Shown: positions 9,889 to 20,609, numbered from the stretch's first letter. The stretch: 64,000 nt of DNA from Pampus argenteus (GCA_036937835.1 CM072879.1:556001-620000), one strand, 5' to 3'. Notes: a model not told the origin generated them from the letters alone. Program-made: numbers and translations.

Positions 9889-10625
9889 TTTTCTGTGCTC
9901 TACGCAAACTGCAGAGGATGCTGCTGCCTCTTGTGTGCAGACAGAGCAAAGAGCGAACTTATTAGCTGCTTTTTCATTGGTGCCTCTTCAGAGTAAATTA
10001 GTTTAACCAAACTTATATATAGACCCCAGTCACATCTATTTTCATGTCAAATAATATAGGTTACTAGATAAGATTACATATTGTATGTCGCATGTCCATC
10101 ATAATGTTCTTTACATTCATTAAAATGTCAACATGATTAGAAAATATGTTTTTCTTGTAAATGAAAATACTGAAACAACAATCACAAAGCTTTTATCTTT
10201 GAAATGACCCCAGGTTGTCCTTTTCATAGGCTTTTTTGTTAAATTGCATCATTTCTTGAAGCAACTAAAATCATTTCCTTCTTTGAGAAAAGAAAAAAAC
10301 AACAACAAGCTCTGCACGTACCGTATTTTCAGGTAAGGGCAAAGAGAAAATATCTGAGAAAAAACAGGTATTTTTCTACACATGGCTTGTTGGGGTTAAC
10401 TGTCAAAGGGACAAATTAAAAGACTAAAACCATCACCTGTTGAATACTTCACAGGTACGTTTCAGAAGAGAACATTTAAATGTTGCATGTTTTAAGATGC
10501 CTTCCAGAGCCTGATATGATCTATACATACGTTATTTACACATGTTGATCAAACGTGAAATAAAATACCCACAGAGGAGGAAACAGCGTCCTCTGCAGTT
10601 TGCATAGAGCAGTAAAGAAAAAAAA

Positions 10626-10744
10626 AGCTTACAGCAGCTGGTATTCCCAGGCAGTCTCCCATCCAAGTACTAACCAGGCCCTAACCTGCTTAGCTTCCAA
10701 GATCAGACGAGATCGGGCACGCTCAGGGTGGTGTGGCCGTAAGC
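10626..10744 (-). rRNA. 5S rRNA, type A, diverged (unit 8)
   Basis: Full length, but with four changes from the A consensus: positions 26 (T), 46 (T), 92 (T, in box C) and 108 (C). Its T-run is interrupted by a C. It could be a decaying copy. Confidence 0.83.
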
Positions 10745-11094
10745 GAAGGAAACAGACACACACAGGGTTTTTATAGATGCCGTAACGCCACACTCTCTCA
10801 CATGTGCGGTGATTGTATATGTCGATGCTGAATGGAAACACGACACCCTGACGATGACACAAAGTCAGCCAGTAACAGCTGTAACTGTGCGTTCCTCTCC
10901 AGGTCAACCTGTAGACATTATTACTTAATACACAGTCTATATCATTCTTCTTAATGTTGGGGGATTGTATGACTGGAATCAGAGGTTCTTGATCCCAAAA
11001 TACGGTGATGTGTTAACCCTTTATCAATCGGAACAGACGATCGCGATGCTGTTGATCGACATGTATAAATACCCTGTGTGTGTCAGTTTCCTTG

Positions 11095-11213
11095 GCTTAC
11101 GGCCATACCACCCTGAACGAGCCCGATCTCGTCTGATCTCGCAAGCTAACTAGGGTTGGGCCTGGTTAGTACTTGCATGGGAGACCGCCTGGGAATACCA
11201 GGTGCTGTAAGCC
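11095..11213 (+). rRNA. 5S rRNA, type B (unit 8)
   Basis: Consensus type-B core with TATA-like box at -31 and TTTT terminator. Confidence 0.93.
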
Positions 11214-11951
11214 TTTTCTGTGCTCTACGCAAACTGCAGAGGACGCTGCTGCCTCTTGTGTGCAGACAGAGCAAAGAGCGAACTTATTAGCTGCTTTTTC
11301 ATTGGTGCCTCTTCAGAGTAAATTAGTTTAACCAAACTTATATATAGACCCCAGTCACATCTATTTTCATGTCAAATAATATAGGTTACTAGATAAGATT
11401 ACATATTGTATGTCGCATGTCCATCATAATGTTCTTTACATTCATTAAAATGTCAACATGATTAGAAAATATGTTTTTCTTGTAAATGAAAATACTGAAA
11501 CAACAATCACAAAGCTTTTATCTTTGTAATTACCCCAGGTTGTCCTTTTCATAGGCTCTTTTGTTAAATTACATCATTTCTTAAAGCAACTAAAATCATT
11601 TCCTTCTTTGAGAAAAGAAAAAAACAACAACAAGCTCTGCACGTACCGTATTTTCAGGTAAGGGGAAAGAGAAAATATCTAAGAAAAAACAGGTATTTTT
11701 CTACACATGGCTAGTTGGGGTTAACTGTCAAAGGAACAAATTAAAAGACTAAAACCATCACCTGTTGAATACTTCACAGGTACGTTTCAGAAGAGAACGT
11801 TTAAATGTCGTATGTTTTAAGATGCCTTCCAAAGCCTGATATGATCTATACATACGTTATTTACACATGTTGATCAAACGTGAAATAAAATACCCACAGA
11901 GGAGGAAACAGCGTCCTCTGCAGTTTGCATAGAGCAGTAAAAAAAAAAAAA

Positions 11952-12070
11952 AGCTTACAGCACCTGGTATTCCCAGGTGGTCTCCCATCCAGGTACTAAC
12001 CAGGCCCTAACCTGCTTAGCTTCCGAGATCAGACGAGATCGGGCGCGCTCAGGGTGGTGTGGCCGTAAGC
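11952..12070 (-). rRNA. 5S rRNA, type A (unit 9)
   Basis: Full-length type-A core with A93 and C79, as in unit 5. Its type-B partner at 12421 is split by Mutsu copy 1. Confidence 0.91.
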
Positions 12071-12420
12071 GAAGGGAACAGACACACACAGGGTATTTAT
12101 AGATGCCGTAACGCCACACTCTCTCACATGTGCGGTGATTGTATATGTCGACACTGAATGGAAACACGACACCCTGACGATGACACAAAGTCAGCCAGTA
12201 ACAGCTGTAACTGTGCGTTCCTCTCCAGGTCAACCTGTAGACATTATTACTTAATACACAGTCTATATCATTCTTCTTAATGTTGGGGCATTGTATGACT
12301 GGAATCAGAGGTTCTTGATCCCAAAATACGGTGATGTGTTAACCCTTTATCAATCGGAACAGACGATCGCGATGCTGTTGATCGACATGTATAAATACCC
12401 TGTGTGTGTCAGTTTCCTTG

Positions 12421-12444
12421 GCTTACGGCCATACCACCCTGAAC
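12421..12444 (+). pseudogene. 5S rRNA type B, 5' fragment left of Mutsu copy 1
   Basis: Positions 1-24 of a type-B 5S core, ending in GAAC (12441-12444), the left copy of the Mutsu target duplication. The upstream TATA-like box is intact, but the internal promoter (positions 50-97) is now 5.4 kb away at 17871. Confidence 0.93.
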
Positions 12445-12665
12445 ACACCCACAGGGGAGGAGTCTGTGCAGTGTGAGAGAAGGAAGTGACTGAGGAGCTT
12501 TTGTTTGTAGCAGCTGGCTAATATAGCAGGCCACTTTTCTTTCTTTTTTTTGTTTCATAGACTGAACCCTTTTTGTAGGATCTTTGTTTTGATGACAGCA
12601 GGTAATCTCCCCACAGCAGGTTTGCTGTTTGGGGGGATTTGTTTTTGATTTATCGGACGGACCAC
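12445..12665 (+). other. Mutsu copy 1, 5' UTR
   Basis: These 221 bp start at the precise 5S junction (ACACCCACAGGGG) and end at the ORF1 ATG. They should hold the element's promoter or translation signals. I recognise no specific motif. The sharp start, identical in copy 2, supports full-length insertion. Confidence 0.65.
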
Positions 12666-13787
12666 ATGGCAATGGACAAAGGAACGAAGCAGGCAATGCA
12701 GAGCCTTGGAGAGGGAGTGCGAGCGGGAGAGGGGAGAAGCACGGCGGAGGATCGGCGAGAGACCGGAGGACGGCGGGAGCGACTGTACGGGAAGGACCTG
12801 ACGGTGGAAGTGGAGGTGGAGGGATCGGCCGAGGTGTCCATGATGGACATCTTGCGAGAAGTAGCGGTGCAGTGTGGAGCGGTGTCTGGGTGCCGTGTCA
12901 GGAGGGAGAAGACATATGAAATCACTATGGACGAGGAGGCAGGAAAGCGTAAGCTCCTGGATGGACTGCGGGTCAAAGGGGCCTTAGTGCAGGCCAGAGA
13001 GATAAACAATTTAGACATGGTGGTCTCTTTTATAAATCTGCCGGTGTATGTGGAGGATGCCGTGATTTTGGCAAGGCTGCAGGAGTGGGGTGTACGACCA
13101 TTGTCTGCGATTAAACGGCGCAAGTGGCCGGGGACGGACATTGCAGACGGGACAAGATTTTTAAAAGTCCGCTTTAATGAACAGGTACGGTCTCTCCCGT
13201 ATTCCACAAAACTGGAGACATTGAGAGGAGCTGAATATTTTAGAGTGATACACGACCGACAGGTGCAGGTGTGCCGACTTTGTGTCAGGCCGGGGCACAT
13301 CCTCAGGGAGTGCCCAGATTTCAAATGTTTCAGGTGCCAGAAGAGGGGGCACTTCGCTCGGGAGTGCATGGAGCGTGGCATTATGGCGAGAGAAGAGGAA
13401 GAGGAGCGGAGAGGGCAGCCGGAGGAGGAGGTCGGAGGGGACGATGATGTGGAGGGGGTGGAGGAAGAGAATGGCGGTCAGGATGGAGATGTGGAAGAGG
13501 AACTAGACCGACAGTACGGATCTGACAGCGGTGATGGTGGAGGGAAGGACGACGATGTAGAGATGACGGAGGAGAGGAGAAAAGTGGAGGACGACGTGGT
13601 GACAAAGGAGACAGATGGTAATCGGTGGAGAGAGGAACAACAGGCAGTGGAAGGGGGCGAGTTGCAACGACAGGTGGGTGGAGGAGAAAAGGAGGGGAAA
13701 GAGACAAAAGATCCGGGACTGGCTGCAAAAAGGAAAGCGGACAGGCCACGGAGAGGGAGGGGCAAAGGACCGCGGTCTGACATGTGA
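12666..13787 (+). CDS. Mutsu ORF1 protein, gag-like with two CCHC zinc knuckles (copy 1)
   Basis: The 373-residue protein should be the nucleic-acid-binding partner of ORF2 in the retrotransposon RNP. I chose the ATG at 12666 (MAMDKGTKQ); the frame is open a little further upstream but without another ATG. Residues about 35-200 form a domain like that of fish ZCCHC3-like and Tx1-family ORF1 proteins (NLPVYVEDAV, WPGTDIADGTRFLKVRF). Two CCHC knuckles follow: C203-x2-C206-x4-H211-x4-C216 and C221-x2-C224-x4-H229-x4-C234. Next come a Glu/Asp-rich stretch (about 240-320) and a basic C-terminus (KRKADRPRRGRGKG) that may act as a nuclear signal. ORF2 starts 43 nt after the stop in another frame. 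Residue 63 is Leu here and Phe in copy 2. Confidence 0.88.
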   Translation: MAMDKGTKQAMQSLGEGVRAGEGRSTAEDRRETGGRRERLYGKDLTVEVEVEGSAEVSMMDILREVAVQCGAVSGCRVRREKTYEITMDEEAGKRKLLDGLRVKGALVQAREINNLDMVVSFINLPVYVEDAVILARLQEWGVRPLSAIKRRKWPGTDIADGTRFLKVRFNEQVRSLPYSTKLETLRGAEYFRVIHDRQVQVCRLCVRPGHILRECPDFKCFRCQKRGHFARECMERGIMAREEEEERRGQPEEEVGGDDDVEGVEEENGGQDGDVEEELDRQYGSDSGDGGGKDDDVEMTEERRKVEDDVVTKETDGNRWREEQQAVEGGELQRQVGGGEKEGKETKDPGLAAKRKADRPRRGRGKGPRSDM

Positions 13788-13830
13788 GTTCTGCGTTTTG
13801 GTTTAGTGTATTTGTTTTTTTTTTGCTCTC

Positions 13831-16800
13831 ATGACCACAGTAACTTCTGTTAATGCAAACAGTCTAAGGGACAGAAATAAACTGAAGTCACTGTTGAACA
13901 TATATAGGAGTGACATCCTGTGCATACAAGAGACAAATTGGGATGAGGTGATAGTAAAGGATGTAAGGGAGGTGTGGGGGGAGGGGGTTTACTATAATAA
14001 CGGGGCTAAGAATGCCAGAGGGGTGGCAATAATGATAAAGAAGGGCAGGGTAGAGGAGATAAGAGAGGTATATAAAGATAGGACGGGGAGGATAATAGTA
14101 ATAGAGTTCAAGTATCAAAACGTGTTGTTTAGATTAATCAATATATATGTTCCAAATATAGAAATAGACAAGAGAAGCATAATAGATGAGCTAAGAGGGC
14201 TCGTGATTGGGAGATGCATAATAGTGGGGGATTTTAATATTAAATGTAGTAGGTTAGATATAGGGAAAGGTGTAGCTTTCAGATGGGAGAAGTCGAGGGA
14301 GATGTTGATAGACATGATGAGAGTGAAGGGTTTAGTTGATGTGTGGAGATATGAAAATCCAGAGAGGAGGGAATTCTCCAGGAGACAGATGAGGGAGGGG
14401 GTACTGAAACAAAGTAGGATAGATTTGGTTCTAACACAGGGAGAGAACACCAAATATATTGACAGGATAAGATATGAAATAAATTCACTGAGTGACCATG
14501 ATGCGGTCAGATTTAGGATCAGGGTAGGGAGAGAGGAGATGGGGGGAGGGATGTGGATTTTAAACGCTGGGTATATTGAAGAGGAGGAATACAAACAGCA
14601 GATTAGGGAATTATTAGAATGTGCGAATAAAAAAATACAACTATGCGCTGAAAGCAATGGGGTAGATGCTCAGATTGGGGTGATATGGGAGAAAGCGAAG
14701 AATGAAATCAGGTCAATAAGCATTAGATATGGTAGAAGGAGAAATATGAGAGTGAAGAGAAAAGAAAAGGAGCTGCGGGAAAGATTGAGGGTAGAGCTGA
14801 GCAAAGCGGAGAATGAAGACGGTTACAGCATGGAGAATTATATAGAGGTGAAGATGGAGCTCCAGAGGTATGAGACAGAGAAGTGCAGGGGCGCAATTCT
14901 ACGGAGCAAGGCACAATATGCAGTGGAGGGAGAAAGGTGCACAGCCTACTTTTTAGGTTTGGAAAAGAGTAAGCAAAGTAGGACATATATACATGAAATT
15001 AGGAATGGGGAGGGGGAGGTAATAGGAGATTATGTGGGCATACTGGAAAGGGTGCAGGAGTTTTATAGGGAAATATATAAGGGGGGTGGATCGGAGGAGG
15101 ATAGTATGGTGGAGGTACTGGATAGTGTGGAGAGTAAGCTGTGCACAGAGGATAGCGAGTGGTGTGACAGAGACATAAATAGGGAGGAGGTGATGGAGGC
15201 AATTCAGGGGCTGAAAAGTGGAAAGAGCCCAGGGAGCGATGGGATAGGAATTGAATTGTATAAAGTGCACAAAGAGGTGATGGCAACAATGCTGGTGGAG
15301 GTTTTTCGAGAAATTGAGAGGACCGGGATGGTGCAGAATAGGATGTTGGAGGGGGTGATCACTTTGGTTTTTAAGAAGAAGGGAAGTAGGCTGGATTTGC
15401 AGAATTATAGGCCCATAAGCTTGCTGAATGTGGATTATAAAATTTTGGCCAAGGTATTAGCAAACAGAATAAAACGAGTAATAGGGGATATAATTAAAAT
15501 GTCTCAGAGTTACAGCATACCAGGCAGAGACATAGCCGACACAATCGCAACAGTTAGGGATATAATAGAATTTATGAAGAGAGACGGGGTGGGGGGAGTG
15601 GTCGTGGGAATAGATTGGAATAAAGCGTTTGATAGGGTAGAACATGATTTTCTGTTTAGATTACTGGAGAGATTTGGATTTGGTGAAAGATTGGTGGGGT
15701 GGGTGAGGAGGGTCTACAAGGGTGCAAGGAGCTGCGTTAAGATAAATGGAGTGCTGACTGACCGATTTTGCCTGGGAAGATCCATAAGGCAGGGATGCCC
15801 TCTATCAGCATTACTTTACGCCATTTCGGTAGAGCCCCTGGCCTTGCTAATTAAAAAAGATATAAGAGTGCGAGGCATAGAACTCCAAGCGGGGGGGACG
15901 CACACAATAAATCAATATGCGGATGACACAACAATAACAGTGAGGGACGGGAGCAGTGTGAAAAGGGTGCTGGAACTGATAGACGTATACGGGAAGGCAT
16001 CAGGCGCGAGAATAAATAAGGAAAAATCTGAAATAATGTATATAGGTGGAGCAGAGAGGGAGGGAGTAGGCTTAAGGGTGGAGGAAAGGTACATTAATGT
16101 GCTGGGGGTATACTTGGGTGTAGAAACTAAAGAGGCAACTGAGGCCACATGGACAGGGGTCATTAATAAGATAAGGACCATTTGCGGGAGGTGGAAAGCC
16201 AGGAAGCTTAGGCTGAAGGGAAAGATCACAGTGGTCAATAGCCTGCTACTATCAGTCTGTGTATATGTGTTGACTGTTTTAGAAATGCCAGTATGGGTTA
16301 TGAATGACCTTAATAGGATAGTGTGTGATTTTATATGGGAGGGGAAGGGTGTCAAGATTGCACAGGGGACACTGGTGGGGAAAAGGTGTGAGGGTGGACT
16401 GAATCTATTGGATATAGGCACAAAAAAGATAGCACTGAGGATCAAAACGGTGAAAAAATACATGATGGGGAGGTGTAATTATGGGTGGAGAGATTTTATG
16501 ACGAAATATATTGAGGAGGTAGGAGGTGTAGGGCAGTATGTTTGGTACATGGGTTTGAAGCAGTCAATGACGGTAGCTATACCAGAATTTTATAGAGAGG
16601 TCCTAGAAGCCTGGAGGAAATTCCTACCCAAGCTGCAGTATGAATGTAAAGCCATACAGCCGCTGGCGAGACTGCCCCTCTTTCTTAATGAAAAAATAAA
16701 ATACAATGGCAGGACATTATATGAGCCCAAACTTATAGAAGGAGGGATCAGACAAATAAAGGACATAATGTATGAGGTGATTCGAGGATTTCTAAGAAAT

Positions 16801-17649
16801 AATTGTATATATGACCAGGTGTGTGAGCTGGAGGGGATGGATAATAGGGATAAAGTAAATAAGATATATGAAAAAATTAAAGCAAGCATACCCTTTGAGT
16901 GGGCTAACCTTATTCGAAGCGAATGTGTGATAGGGAGAGAGGCGAGTATGCCTGAGCTCTATGTGATGGAGTATGGGGAGAAGATCAAAATGGCTGGAAT
17001 GAGTGTGAAGAAAGTATATAGATGGATGATTGTCGACGTGAGGAAGGAGCCGGCAGCCGAAAGAGTGTGGAGCAAGGTATTCACAGGGATGGACGTGAAA
17101 AGAATGTGGTCGAATATGGGAATAAAGTATAACTCTATAGAGTGTGAAAACAATGATTTCTTGATTAGGCATAACAGGATTTATACAAATGTGGTTTTAC
17201 ACAAGATTAACAGCAAAGTAGATGTGATGTGCGACATTTGTAAAAGTGGTCATGAGAGCTTTTTACATTATTTTTTAGACTGTGGTGATTTAGGAGTTTT
17301 TTTTGACTTCCTGAAAGCGCTGGTGAAGGAAAACTGGGCTGCGGAGTTGGATTTGGGGGTAGGGTGGAGATCTCTTTTTCTGTTCGGTACATTGGAAAGG
17401 AAGAAACAAGTAAATTTTGATTTAATAAACTATGTGCTAAGTCATGCCAGACTCGCGGTCGTCTACCGGAGGAACTACGCCCACTTCGAGGGACGGAAGG
17501 TGAATATAGAAACCTTGTTTAAAGCACTCATGAAGAGAGATGTGTCCTTAATGTATAAGTATGGAGGGGAGGGGGCGAAGGAATTTTTTACGAGTGGGAA
17601 TAAGTTAATACACGTTGGGGCGGGAGGGGAGATTGGGTTTAGTTGGTAA
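13831..17649 (+). CDS. Mutsu ORF2 polyprotein: AP-like endonuclease and reverse transcriptase (copy 1)
   Basis: The 1,272-residue protein nicks the 5S target and copies the element RNA into it by target-primed reverse transcription. The N-terminal endonuclease of the exonuclease/phosphatase family shows N8/N10, the catalytic E34 in QET, GDFN at 133-136, SRIDLVL at 195-201 and SDHD at 221-224. The reverse transcriptase follows, with SPGSDG near 467, NYRPISLLN near 525, the catalytic Asp in GIDWNKAFD near 592, RQGCPLS near 653 and YADD at 696-699. A C-terminal zinc motif (C-x2-C-x3-H-x4-H-x4-C) lies at 1134-1151. All catalytic motifs are present and the frame is uninterrupted. The length fits Tx1/L1-lineage ORF2. 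The plus strand is strongly purine-rich. Compared with copy 2, residue 985 is Arg rather than Pro and residue 1235 is Lys rather than Glu. Confidence 0.93.
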   Translation: MTTVTSVNANSLRDRNKLKSLLNIYRSDILCIQETNWDEVIVKDVREVWGEGVYYNNGAKNARGVAIMIKKGRVEEIREVYKDRTGRIIVIEFKYQNVLFRLINIYVPNIEIDKRSIIDELRGLVIGRCIIVGDFNIKCSRLDIGKGVAFRWEKSREMLIDMMRVKGLVDVWRYENPERREFSRRQMREGVLKQSRIDLVLTQGENTKYIDRIRYEINSLSDHDAVRFRIRVGREEMGGGMWILNAGYIEEEEYKQQIRELLECANKKIQLCAESNGVDAQIGVIWEKAKNEIRSISIRYGRRRNMRVKRKEKELRERLRVELSKAENEDGYSMENYIEVKMELQRYETEKCRGAILRSKAQYAVEGERCTAYFLGLEKSKQSRTYIHEIRNGEGEVIGDYVGILERVQEFYREIYKGGGSEEDSMVEVLDSVESKLCTEDSEWCDRDINREEVMEAIQGLKSGKSPGSDGIGIELYKVHKEVMATMLVEVFREIERTGMVQNRMLEGVITLVFKKKGSRLDLQNYRPISLLNVDYKILAKVLANRIKRVIGDIIKMSQSYSIPGRDIADTIATVRDIIEFMKRDGVGGVVVGIDWNKAFDRVEHDFLFRLLERFGFGERLVGWVRRVYKGARSCVKINGVLTDRFCLGRSIRQGCPLSALLYAISVEPLALLIKKDIRVRGIELQAGGTHTINQYADDTTITVRDGSSVKRVLELIDVYGKASGARINKEKSEIMYIGGAEREGVGLRVEERYINVLGVYLGVETKEATEATWTGVINKIRTICGRWKARKLRLKGKITVVNSLLLSVCVYVLTVLEMPVWVMNDLNRIVCDFIWEGKGVKIAQGTLVGKRCEGGLNLLDIGTKKIALRIKTVKKYMMGRCNYGWRDFMTKYIEEVGGVGQYVWYMGLKQSMTVAIPEFYREVLEAWRKFLPKLQYECKAIQPLARLPLFLNEKIKYNGRTLYEPKLIEGGIRQIKDIMYEVIRGFLRNNCIYDQVCELEGMDNRDKVNKIYEKIKASIPFEWANLIRSECVIGREASMPELYVMEYGEKIKMAGMSVKKVYRWMIVDVRKEPAAERVWSKVFTGMDVKRMWSNMGIKYNSIECENNDFLIRHNRIYTNVVLHKINSKVDVMCDICKSGHESFLHYFLDCGDLGVFFDFLKALVKENWAAELDLGVGWRSLFLFGTLERKKQVNFDLINYVLSHARLAVVYRRNYAHFEGRKVNIETLFKALMKRDVSLMYKYGGEGAKEFFTSGNKLIHVGAGGEIGFSW

Positions 17650-17870
17650 TAATGACGAGGGCAGGCCTTTTGATTTGATTTGATTTGATTTGATCCTGTG
17701 TCCTCCATACTAAAGCGAATAATGAGATCTATTTTTGTTTATTTGTGGGGAGTAGGGTAGGGGAATGGTTTGTTTGATGGAGAGGACAGATGTATGTAAA
17801 TAATGTGTGAATCTGTTTGTCGAAAATTTGTGAATTGTAAACAAATAAAAAAAAGATAAAAAAAAAAAAA
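17650..17870 (+). other. Mutsu copy 1, 3' UTR and A-rich tail
   Basis: After the ORF2 stop come about 20 bp, then four to five copies of TTTGA (about 17668-17694), about 150 bp of unique UTR, an AATAAA-like signal (about 17844) and an A-rich end of the form A(n)GATA(13) running into the GAAC duplication. The pentamer matches the 3' tail unit of the L2 element at 39023, probably by chance. Confidence 0.75.
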
Positions 17871-17969
17871 GAACGAGCCCGATCTCGTCTGATTTCGCAA
17901 GCTAACTAGGGTTGGGCCTGGTTAGTACTTGCATGGGAGACCGCCTGGGAATACCAGGTGCTGTAAGCC
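17871..17969 (+). pseudogene. 5S rRNA type B, 3' fragment right of Mutsu copy 1
   Basis: Positions 21-118 of a type-B core, starting with the right GAAC duplication. Box A, the intermediate element and box C are intact, and position 44 is C to T. The internal promoter might direct Pol III initiation about 50 bp upstream, inside the Mutsu tail. That is speculative. Confidence 0.92.
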
Positions 17970-18706
17970 TTTTCTGTGCTCTACGCAAACTGCAGAGGAC
18001 GCTGCTGCCTCTTGTGTGCAGACAGAGCAAAGAGCGAACTTATTAGCTGCTTTTTCATTGGTGCCTCTTCAGAGTAAATTAGTTTAACCAAACTTATATA
18101 TAGACCCCAGTCACATCTATTTTCATGTCAAATAATATAGGTTACTAGATAAGATTACATATTGTATGTCGCATGTCCATCATAATGTTCTTTACATTCA
18201 TTAAAATGTCAACATGATTAGAAAATATGTTTTTCTTGTAAATGAAAATACTGAAACAACAATCACAAAGCTTTTATCTTTGTAATTACCCCAGGTTGTC
18301 CTTTTCATAGGCTCTTTTGTTAAATTACATCATTTCTTAAAGCAACTAAAATCATTTCCTTCTTTGAGAAAAGAAAAAAACAACAACAAGCTCTGCACGT
18401 ACCGTATTTTCAGGTAAGGGGAAAGAGAAAATATCTAAGAAAAAACAGGTATTTTTCTACACATGGCTAGTTGGGGTTAACTGTCAAAGGAACAAATTAA
18501 AAGACTAAAACCATCATCTGTTGAATACTTCACAGGTACGTTTCAGAAGAGAACGTTTAAATGTCGTATGTTTTAAGATGCCTTCCAAAGCCTGATATGA
18601 TCTATACATACGTTATTTACACATGTTGATCAAACGTGAAATAAAATACCCACAGAGGAGGAAACAGCGTCCTCTGCAGTTTGCATAGAGCAGTAAAAAA
18701 AAAAAA

Positions 18707-18825
18707 AGCTTACAGCACCTGGTATTCCCAGGCGGTCTCCCATCCAAGTACTAACCAGGCCCTAACCTGCTTAGCTTCCGAGATCGGACGAGATCGGGCG
18801 CGCTCAGGGTGGTGTGGCCGTAAGC
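18707..18825 (-). rRNA. 5S rRNA, type A (unit 10)
   Basis: Full-length type-A core with position 40 T to C as the only change noted. First intact unit after Mutsu copy 1. Confidence 0.92.
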
Positions 18826-19175
18826 GAAGGAAACAGACACACACAGGGTATTTATAGATGCCGTCACGCCACACTCTCTCACACGTGCGGTGATTGTATA
18901 TGTCGATACTGAATGAAAACACGACACCCTGACGATGACACAAAGTCAGCCAGTAACAGCTGTAACTGTGCGTTCCTCTCCAGGTCAACCTGTAGACATT
19001 ATTACTTAATACACAGTCTATATCATTCTTCTTAATGTTGGGGGATTGTATGACTGGAATCAGAGGTTCTTGATCCCAAAATACGGTGATGTGTTAACCC
19101 TTTATCAATCGGAACAGACGATCGCGATGCTGTTGATCGACATGTATAAATACCCTGTGTGTGTCAGTTTCCTTG

Positions 19176-19294
19176 GCTTACGGCCATACCACCCTGAACG
19201 AGCCCGATCTCGTCTGATCTCGCAAGCTAACTAGGGTTGGGCCTGGTTAGTACTTGCATGGGAGACCGCCTGGGAATACCAGGTGCTGTAAGCC
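19176..19294 (+). rRNA. 5S rRNA, type B (unit 10)
   Basis: Consensus type-B core with the usual TATA-like box and TTTT terminator. Confidence 0.93.
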
Positions 19295-20031
19295 TTTTCT
19301 GTGCTCTACGCAAACTGCAGAGGACGCTGCTGCCTCTTGTGTGCAGACAGAGCAAAGAGCGAACTTATTAGCTGCTTTTTCATTGGTGCTTCTTCAGAGT
19401 AAATTAGTTTAACCAAACTTATATATAGACCCCAGTCACATCTATTTTCATGTCAAATAATATAGGTTACTAGAAAAGATTACATATTGCATGTCGCATG
19501 TCCATCATAATGTTCTTTACATTCATTAAAATGTCAACATGATTAGAAAATATGTTTTTCTTGTAAATGAAAATACTAAAACAACAATCACAAAGCTTTT
19601 ATCTTTGTAATTACCCCAGGTTGTCCTTTTCATAGGCTCTTTTGTTAAATTACATCATTTCTTAAAGCAACTAAAATCATTTCCTTCTTTGAGAAAAGAA
19701 AAAAACAACAACAAGCTCTCCACGTACCGTATTTTCAGGTAAGGGGAAAGAGAAAATATCTAAGAAAAAACAGGTATTTTTCTACACATGGCTTGTTGGG
19801 GTTAACTGTCAAAGGAACAAATTAAAAGACTAAAACCATCACCTGTTGAATACTTCACAGGTACGTTTCAGAAGAGAACGTTTAAATGTCGTATGTTTCA
19901 AGATGCCTTCCAGAGCCTGATATGATCTATACATAGGTTATTTACACATGTTGATCAAACGTGAAATAAAATACCCACAGAGGAGGAAACAGCGTCCTCT
20001 GCAGTTTGCATAGAGCAGTAAAAAAAAAAAA

Positions 20032-20150
20032 TGCTTACAGCACCTGGTATTCCCAGGCGGTCTCCCATCCAAGTACTAACCAGGCCCTAACCTGCTTAGC
20101 TTCCGAGATCAGATGAGATCGGGCGCGCTCAGGGTGGTGTGGCCGTAAGC
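20032..20150 (-). rRNA. 5S rRNA, type A (unit 11)
   Basis: Full-length type-A core with position 37 G to A. Units 11 and 12 are near-perfect neighbouring duplicates, sharing this change and the ACACTGAACGG promoter variant. Confidence 0.91.
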
Positions 20151-20500
20151 GAAGGAAACAGACACACACAGGGTATTTATAGATGCCGTAACGCCACACT
20201 CTCTCACATGTGCGGTGATTGTATATGTCGACACTGAACGGAAACACGACACCCTGACGATGACACAAAGTCAGCCAGTAACAGCTGTAACTGTGCGTTC
20301 CTCTCCAGGTCAACCTGTAGACATTATTACTTAATACACAGTCTATATCATTCTTCTTAATGTTGGGGCATTGTATGACTGGAATCAGAGGTTCTTGATC
20401 CCAAAATACGGTGATGTGTTAACCCTTTATCAATCGGAACAGACGATCGCGATGCTGTTGATCGACATGTATAAATACCCTGTGTGTGTCAGTTTCCTTG

Positions 20501-20609
20501 GCTTACGGCCATACCACCCTGAACGAGCCTGATCTCGCAAGCTAACTAGGGTTGGGCCTGGTTAGTACTTGCATGGGAGACCGCCTGGGAATACCAGGTG
20601 CTGTAAGCC
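20501..20609 (+). pseudogene. 5S rRNA type B with 10-nt deletion (unit 11)
   Basis: The core is 108 nt because positions 30-39 are missing, the same bases lost from the type-A gene at 1519. The remaining sequence is type B, with intact boxes A and C. The sister unit 12 keeps the ten bases, so the loss followed the unit duplication or was repaired there by gene conversion. Confidence 0.89.

Larger units (their letters stand above)
12445..17870 (+). mobile_element. Mutsu: Mutsu-type 5S-specific non-LTR retrotransposon, copy 1
   Basis: A 5,426-bp full-length element sits inside a type-B 5S gene after core position 24, with the 4-bp direct repeat GAAC at 12441-12444 and 17871-17874. It has a 221-bp 5' UTR, ORF1 (CCHC gag-like), ORF2 (endonuclease plus reverse transcriptase), a 3' UTR with a TTTGA pentamer run, and an A-rich tail. 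Target, structure and domain order match Mutsu, a Tx1-lineage LINE known from zebrafish 5S rDNA. Both ORFs are open, and the element differs from copy 2 at only about eight or nine sites that I noticed, so it looks young. The family name rests on target and structure, not on a database match. Confidence 0.9.

Noticed and set aside
12639..12665. ORF1 start upstream at 12639
   Set aside because: That codon is TTG. The first ATG in frame is at 12666, and a eukaryotic element should use ATG.
12650..17700. Many minus-strand open frames opposite the Mutsu ORFs (and the same in copy 2)
   Set aside because: The coding strand is strongly purine-rich, so stops are rare on the opposite strand. The translations are Ser/Pro/Leu/His-rich without domains.
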